Assembly: GCF_003025595.1 (NCBI RefSeq) | Contig: NZ_PYMI01000010.1 | Coordinates: forward strand, 1 to 64,000 | From: Photobacterium ganghwense | GTDB taxonomy: Bacteria; Pseudomonadota; Gammaproteobacteria; Enterobacterales; Vibrionaceae | DNA length: 64,000 nt | Reading direction: 5' to 3' | In this document: in pieces, positions 59,479 to 64,000 of the stretch | How the letters are laid out: each line of letters starts with the position of its first letter | Position numbering within the stretch: the stretch's first letter is position 1 | Position numbers and translations under genes: made by a program | The notes under the pieces: model-generated | What the model saw: the letters and a program-made list of their open reading frames with translations, nothing else | The model's database searches: none | What the model was told of the DNA's origin: nothing

Positions 59479-61650
59479 TTACATCGGCTCCAGCTTGGCA
59501 AACTGCGTTACCAGCCATTTGATCCCTTCGCCATTAAAGGCCACCTGCACCCGACTCTGGGCACCACTGCCTTCAAAGTTGATGATGGTGCCTTCGCCGA
59601 ATTTCGGGTGCAGCACCCGCTGGCCAAGGCTGAAACCAGTCTGGTTAAAGTTCTCGTTGACCTGGGTCTGACTGAAGCGACCGCTGCTCGCCGGCCGCGA
59701 GACCTTGGCCTTCATCCGAACCTCTTCGATGTGCTCTTCCGGGATTTCGCGGATAAAACGCGACGGCTTGTGGTAGTTGTCCTTGCCGTACAGGCGACGC
59801 ATCTCTGCATAGGTGATATACAGCTTCTGCATTGCCCGGGTCATCCCCACGTAACACAGACGGCGCTCTTCCTCGAGACGGCCGACTTCCTCCGTCGTCC
59901 GACTGCTCGGGAACATGCCTTCTTCCACCCCGACCATAAAGACCATCGGGAATTCCAATCCCTTGGCGCTGTGCATGGTCATCAGCTGAACCGCGTCTTC
60001 AAAATCATCCGCCTGTCCTTCACCGGCTTCCAACGCCGCATGCGACAGGAAGGCCGACAACGGGCTCATGTCTTCCGCTTCTTCCGGGACTTCGAACTGT
60101 CGGGTCGCGGTTACCAGCTCTTCCAGGTTTTCAATCCGGGCTTGCGCCTTCTCGCCTTTTTCCTGCTCGTACATCGCCCGCAGGCCGGAGTTGCGGATCA
60201 CCTCATCGGTTTGCTGGAACAACGGCAGCTCGCGGGTGTCATCTTCCAGCGCATTGACCAGCTCGATGAAACGGCGCAGCGAATTGGCCGCACGCCCCGC
60301 CAGCACCTGCTCTTCCAGCAGCGCGACACTGGCCTGCCACATCGTGGCTCCCCGGTCACGCGCTGCCAGACGAATGGTTTCCAGCGTCCGCTCACCCAGC
60401 CCCCGAGCCGGGGTGTTCACCACCCGCTCAAACGAGGCATCGTCGTGGCGGTTGGCAATCAGACGTAAATACGACAGGGCATCTTTGATTTCCTGACGCT
60501 CGAAGAACCTCATCCCGCCGTAAATGCGGTACGGCATACCGGCCTGAATCAGTGCCTCTTCCAGCACCCGCGACTGGGCGTTGCTGCGGTACAGCATTGC
60601 AGTGTCAGCCAGCGCGCCGCCCTGATCCTGCCACTCGCGAATTTTCCCGACCACAAAGCGGGCTTCGTCCAGCTCGTTGTACGCCGAGTAAACCGAGATC
60701 AGCTCCCCTTCGGTACCTTCGGTCCACAGGTTTTTACCCATGCGCTCGTTGTTGTTGGCAATCAGGCCGTTCGCCGCCTTCAGGATATTGCCTGTCGAGC
60801 GGTAGTTCTGCTCCAGGAAAATCGATTTGGCGTCTTTGAAGTCGTTGAGGAAACGCTGGATATTTTCCACCTTAGCGCCCCGCCAGCCGTAGATGGACTG
60901 GTCATCGTCGCCCACGATCATCACGTGACAGTCCGGCCCCGCCATCAGGCGCAGCCAGGCAAACTGAATGTTGTTGGTATCCTGAAACTCGTCCACCAGA
61001 ATGTGCTTGAAGCGCGCCTGGTAGTGCTCGCGGATATGCTTACTGCGTTGCAGCAGCTCAAACGAGCGCAGCAGCAGCTCGGCAAAATCGACCATCCCGG
61101 CCCGATCACAGGCTTCCTGATAGGCATGGTAGACCCGCAACCAGGTCTGCTCGATCGGATCGTTGAACGTATCGATGTGCTGCGGACGCAACCCTTCGTC
61201 TTTCTTGCCGTTGATGTACCACGCCGCCTGACGGGCCGGCCACTGTTTCTCGTCCAGGTTCTGAGCCTTGATCAAACGGCGCAACAGGCGCATCTGATCG
61301 TCCGAGTCCAGAATGTTGAAATCTTCCGGTAACCCGGCGTCAAGATAGTGGGCACGCAGCATCCGGTGACACAGGCCGTGGAACGTGCCGTTCCACATGC
61401 CCGACAGCGAGCCGTGCATCAGGTCGTTAATCCGGCCACGCATTTCTGCCGCCGCTTTGTTGGTGAAGGTCACCGACATGATGGAGTACGGCGACGCCTG
61501 CTCAATCCCCATCAACCAGGCGATACGATGGACCAGTACCCGGGTTTTGCCACTACCGGCCCCGGCCAGCACCAGATAATTGCCCAGCGGGGCCGCCACA
61601 GCCTCGCGTTGTTTGTCATTCAGGCCATCTAACAGAAGTGAAACGTCCAT
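59479..61650 (-). CDS. uvrD: DNA helicase II UvrD
   Basis: A 3'-5' superfamily 1 helicase of nucleotide-excision and mismatch repair. The 723-residue protein has Walker A AGAGSGKTRVL, the Walker B/Q motif region DEFQDTNNIQFAWLR, GDDDQSIYGWRGA, the EQNYRSTGNIL motif, TMHSAKGLEFPMVF, and the C-terminal Tudor-like domain (RVLHPKFGEGTIINFEG). It is SOS-linked: a LexA-like box lies just before the start. Confidence 0.97.
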   Translation of the reverse strand: MDVSLLLDGLNDKQREAVAAPLGNYLVLAGAGSGKTRVLVHRIAWLMGIEQASPYSIMSVTFTNKAAAEMRGRINDLMHGSLSGMWNGTFHGLCHRMLRAHYLDAGLPEDFNILDSDDQMRLLRRLIKAQNLDEKQWPARQAAWYINGKKDEGLRPQHIDTFNDPIEQTWLRVYHAYQEACDRAGMVDFAELLLRSFELLQRSKHIREHYQARFKHILVDEFQDTNNIQFAWLRLMAGPDCHVMIVGDDDQSIYGWRGAKVENIQRFLNDFKDAKSIFLEQNYRSTGNILKAANGLIANNNERMGKNLWTEGTEGELISVYSAYNELDEARFVVGKIREWQDQGGALADTAMLYRSNAQSRVLEEALIQAGMPYRIYGGMRFFERQEIKDALSYLRLIANRHDDASFERVVNTPARGLGERTLETIRLAARDRGATMWQASVALLEEQVLAGRAANSLRRFIELVNALEDDTRELPLFQQTDEVIRNSGLRAMYEQEKGEKAQARIENLEELVTATRQFEVPEEAEDMSPLSAFLSHAALEAGEGQADDFEDAVQLMTMHSAKGLEFPMVFMVGVEEGMFPSSRTTEEVGRLEEERRLCYVGMTRAMQKLYITYAEMRRLYGKDNYHKPSRFIREIPEEHIEEVRMKAKVSRPASSGRFSQTQVNENFNQTGFSLGQRVLHPKFGEGTIINFEGSGAQSRVQVAFNGEGIKWLVTQFAKLEPM

Positions 61651-61659
61651 CGCTCTCTA

Positions 61660-61675
61660 CTGGTTATTTATACAA
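61660..61675 (-). promoter_or_regulatory. LexA-like (SOS) box before uvrD
   Basis: Leftward TTGTATAAATAACCAG matches the LexA consensus CTGTATATATATACAG at 12 of 16 positions and ends like the known E. coli uvrD box (ACCCAG type). A perfect -10 TATAAT (61684-61689) lies just upstream, so LexA would sit on the transcription start. Confidence 0.65.
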
Positions 61676-61689
61676 TGGTGGTGATTATA

Positions 61690-61984
61690 ACCACAAAGCC
61701 GCCTCTGATGCGAGGAGCCCACGGAATCAAAGGCGGGAAAATCACGGCCCGCGGCGACCCGAGGGCGCCAAACCCATCTCTGATATCAACCGCTTGGCAG
61801 CCCGAATTGATCTATGCTTGGAAAGAAAAACGTTAATAGGTCGTTAAAAAACTCGCCCCGGCATGAAATTAATCCCGGGCTCCCCCTTTCTACTGTTTCG
61901 AACGCACCGCAACGGTGCCCGCCCAACCCGCTGCCGACCGGGCAACGGTGCAGGCATCAGCCCGCAAAAAGAAGAGGAATGACC
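61690..61984 (+). other. Intergenic region before the bufferin operon
   Basis: About 300 bp with the uvrD promoter on the left and the operon leader on the right. No ORF of coding character. A short perfect hairpin, GCACCG-CAA-CGGTGC (61904-61918), lies 66 bp before the precursor gene. I see no convincing sigma-E, CueR or Fur site. Confidence 0.4.
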
Positions 61985-62248
61985 ATGAAAAAGACCAACA
62001 TTGCACTCGCCACTGCGGTGACAGGTTTGATCGCCCTTGCCGGAACAGCCCTGACCACCACCTCCGCCGTGGCAGCCGATGCGAAAGAGAAATGCTACGG
62101 TGTCGCCAAAGCCGGGAAAAATGACTGCGCGACCAAAACCGGGTCATGCGCCGGGACCGCCAAAACCGACGGACAGAAAGATGCGTTTGTGCTAGTGCCT
62201 AAAGGCCTGTGTGACAAACTGGCTGGCGGCTCCACCGAGGCGAAGTAA
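61985..62248 (+). CDS. bufA: Bufferin-type RiPP precursor (DUF2282)
   Basis: An 87-residue precursor. A signal peptide of about 30 residues (MKKTNIALATAVTGLIALAG ... AVA) is followed by a small mature part with four cysteines at 37, 48, 55 and 76, in the family contexts EKCYGVAKAGKNDC, GSCAG and PKGLC. This is the DUF2282/BufA1 pattern, in which an MNIO enzyme changes cysteines to thiooxazole-type groups so that the exported peptide binds copper. The ATG at 61985 is preferred to one 6 bp earlier, for its GAGGA spacing. It is the first gene of the operon, joined directly to bufB. Confidence 0.88.
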   Translation: MKKTNIALATAVTGLIALAGTALTTTSAVAADAKEKCYGVAKAGKNDCATKTGSCAGTAKTDGQKDAFVLVPKGLCDKLAGGSTEAK

Positions 62249-63121
62249 ATGACGAGCCCTACCCCTGACCGCCTGCCAGCCGACCGGATGGTCGGGGTGG
62301 GGCTTCGCGCTCCTCACCTCCACACCTTCCAGCACGAGCAACCAGCCACCGGCTGGCTGGAAATTCACAGTGAAAACTACTTCAACCCGCACACGGCTGC
62401 CCGTCAGCAGTTACGGGCCATCGCGGCACACTACCCGATCAGCTGCCATGGGATCGGGCTGTCGCTTGGCTCTGCGGATGCGCTTGACCCGGCCCATCTC
62501 CGCCAGCTCAAAGCACTGGTTGACGAACTCGACCCGATTGCCGTTTCCGATCACCTGAGCTGGAGTTCGGTCAACGGCCAGTACTTCAATGATCTGCTGC
62601 CCCTGCCTTACACCGAAGAAGCACTGACCTTGTTCTGCCACAAGGTCGAGCAGGTACAGGATGCGTTGGGGCGCGAGTTTCTGGTAGAAAACCCGTCCAG
62701 CTACCTCAGATTCAGCCATTCCACCATGCCGGAATGGGAATTTCTGCGGGAAGTTCAACAGCGCACCGGGTGCGGGCTGCTGCTTGATCTCAACAATATA
62801 TATGTCAGTGCCTTTAACCATGGCTTTGACTGCGCCCGATACCTGGCCGCCATTGACCCTGCCAGTGTGAAAGAAATCCACCTCGCCGGGTTTACGGTAA
62901 AAGCGCTGGCGGAGGGCGAGATTTGGATCGACACCCACAGCTGCCCAGTCAGCGAACCGGTGTGGCAACTCTACCGCCAGTGGATCCGCCAGCACGGCGC
63001 GGTGCCCACCCTGATTGAATGGGATCTCGATATTCCGGCCCTGCCCGTGTTACTGGATGAAGCGGCCAAAGCCCGTGCCATCCTGACAGAGGAGACCATC
63101 AATGGCTCTGTCACCGTCTGA
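62249..63121 (+). CDS. bufB: MNIO-family (DUF692) multinuclear iron enzyme
   Basis: A 290-residue TIM-barrel enzyme of the DUF692/MNIO family, which uses two or three iron atoms and oxygen to modify cysteines of RiPP precursors. Metal-binding motifs are in order: GVGLRAPHL, IHSENYF, SDHLSW, ENPSSYL, LLDLNNIYVSAFNHG, KEIHLAGF, DTHSCP and LIEWD. The start ATG follows the bufA stop directly. As all these motifs are intact the enzyme should be active. Confidence 0.9.
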   Translation: MTSPTPDRLPADRMVGVGLRAPHLHTFQHEQPATGWLEIHSENYFNPHTAARQQLRAIAAHYPISCHGIGLSLGSADALDPAHLRQLKALVDELDPIAVSDHLSWSSVNGQYFNDLLPLPYTEEALTLFCHKVEQVQDALGREFLVENPSSYLRFSHSTMPEWEFLREVQQRTGCGLLLDLNNIYVSAFNHGFDCARYLAAIDPASVKEIHLAGFTVKALAEGEIWIDTHSCPVSEPVWQLYRQWIRQHGAVPTLIEWDLDIPALPVLLDEAAKARAILTEETINGSVTV

Positions 63122-63875
63122 TGCCCTGCACCGGCTGCAACAGGACTTTGCCCGCGCGCTGCACTATCAGCCCAGCGAGGTCACTGAGACGATGGTACCG
63201 GGGATATTCCCTGCCGAGCAGCTGCTGCAGATTTACCGCAACAATTTCATTATCGGCTTGTCCGAGGTGCTGAGCGCAACCTATCCATGCTGTCAGGCAG
63301 TGGTGGGCGAGGAATGTTTTACGCAGTTGGCACGCCAGCATGTGCTGCATCAGCCACTCGAACAGGGTGATGTCAGCCATTACGGCGCCGGTTTTGCTGA
63401 CACGATTGAGTGCCAGCCGAGCCTGGTCGCAGCCGTACCGTATCTGGCGGATCTGGCCCGGCTCGAATGGCAGGCAGACCGAGCCAGCCAGCTCCCGCTT
63501 GCACCCCAACTGGATCTGGGCCAGTTGGCCGCCATTCGCGAGGACAATATCGGTTCACTGCGACTGACGGTTGCACCTTCTGTCCGCACGCTGGATACCG
63601 CGACTCCGGCTGCCAGCCTGTGGCAGATGATTCGCCGCGACAACCTGATACCGCTCGATTTGACCCAACCGGAGTCAGCCCTGATCCTGCGCCGCCCTGA
63701 CGGTATCGAGGTGCTGGCCACCACACCAGCCGCCACCGCGCTAGTGCGTTTATGTCAGGCCGGTCAGCCGCTGGGTCAGGCCAGCGACCCGATGCTGGAG
63801 TGCCTGCCCGGACTGATCCAACAGCAAATCTTTACCACCCTTCACGGCCTACCACAGGGAGACTGCACATGCTGA
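63102..63875 (+). CDS. bufC: DUF2063 partner protein of the MNIO enzyme
   Basis: A 257-residue protein with an N-terminal DUF2063 domain (LHRLQQDFARALHY, YRNNFIIGLSEVLSATYPCCQAVVG) and a C-terminal domain with a winged-helix-like fold. In bufferin and related clusters this protein presents the precursor to the DUF692 enzyme. It overlaps the end of bufB by 20 bp, as strong coupling would need. The name of the older family, putative DNA-binding domain, is probably misleading. Confidence 0.86.
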   Translation: MALSPSDALHRLQQDFARALHYQPSEVTETMVPGIFPAEQLLQIYRNNFIIGLSEVLSATYPCCQAVVGEECFTQLARQHVLHQPLEQGDVSHYGAGFADTIECQPSLVAAVPYLADLARLEWQADRASQLPLAPQLDLGQLAAIREDNIGSLRLTVAPSVRTLDTATPAASLWQMIRRDNLIPLDLTQPESALILRRPDGIEVLATTPAATALVRLCQAGQPLGQASDPMLECLPGLIQQQIFTTLHGLPQGDCTC

Positions 63876-64000
63876 AATTCATCAAGCAGGTGGATTACAC
63901 CGCCCAACGGCTCGTCGAACCTCTGGTTCCCCTGCTGCTACTGTTTACCCGCCTGTGGGTGGCCTGGGTGTTTTTCAAATCCGGCATGGTGAAATACACC
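63869..64000 (+). CDS. DoxX-family membrane protein, 5' part
   Basis: The first 44 codons only; the gene runs off the window. It begins MLKFIKQVDYTAQRLVEPLV and has one membrane segment (LLLLFTRLWVAWVFFKSGMVK) with the DoxX-type RLWVAWVFFKSG. DoxX proteins are often the fourth gene of DUF2282/DUF692/DUF2063 operons. It overlaps bufC by 7 bp. Confidence 0.82.
   Translation, partial: MLKFIKQVDYTAQRLVEPLVPLLLLFTRLWVAWVFFKSGMVKYT

Noticed and set aside
1..64000. CRISPR arrays, prophage, insertion sequences, integrons or tRNA genes
   Set aside because: I saw no regular direct repeats with spacers, no transposase or integrase frame, and no tRNA cloverleaf.

Overview
The window is a chromosomal segment of a gammaproteobacterium, almost certainly a member of the Vibrionaceae (Photobacterium/Vibrio/Grimontia type; I cannot fix the genus). 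The grounds are protein similarity by eye and gene order: rrn-murI-btuB-trmA-yijD-fabR-sthA as in enteric bacteria; nudE-cysQ beside a full gspC-N operon; hslR-hslO-pckA; bipA-glnA-glnLG; hemN-yihI-csr RNA-cytochrome c4-engB-Spot 42-polA; and a RyhB gene next to polA. I see no prophage, insertion sequence, CRISPR array or tRNA gene. Almost all genes are core housekeeping genes.

Layout. 0-10 kb: the 5' end of a 16S rRNA gene (leftward) with its promoter, a membrane-anchored RRM protein, murI, a PP-loop ATPase, btuB under a cobalamin riboswitch, trmA, the yijD-fabR pair (fatty-acid regulation), sthA, then cysQ and nudE. 10-22 kb: the twelve-gene type II secretion operon gspCDEFGHIJKLMN, read leftward with many overlapping genes. 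22-33 kb: divergent heat-shock genes hslR and hslO behind a sigma-32-like promoter, pckA, an AsmA-family gene, the yihY-dtd-yiiD set, a DUF2959 lipoprotein, an AAA ATPase and bipA. 33-40 kb: the nitrogen regulon glnA, a DUF4124 protein, glnL and glnG, with two NtrC sites and a sigma-54 promoter before glnA and a perfect NtrC palindrome before glnL; then add.

40-52 kb holds hemN, yihI and polA, interleaved with a dense set of leftward small-RNA genes: a CsrB/CsrC-type RNA, one or two uncharacterised candidates, Spot 42, and a RyhB-type RNA with a Fur box. The queuosine-precursor transporter yhhQ has a likely preQ1 riboswitch. 52-64 kb: recQ, rarD, an AraC regulator next to a LysE exporter (both preceded by the same 30-bp element, probably the regulator's binding site), ggt, uvrD with a LexA-like box, and at the right edge a bufferin-type RiPP operon: a small four-cysteine precursor (DUF2282), an MNIO enzyme (DUF692), its DUF2063 partner, and a DoxX membrane protein cut by the window end.

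The most interesting parts are the bufferin operon, the shared araC/lysE element, the candidate sRNA genes between engB and polA, and an origin-like group of DnaA boxes and GATC sites between polA and elbB. All calls come from reading the sequence; no database search was run.
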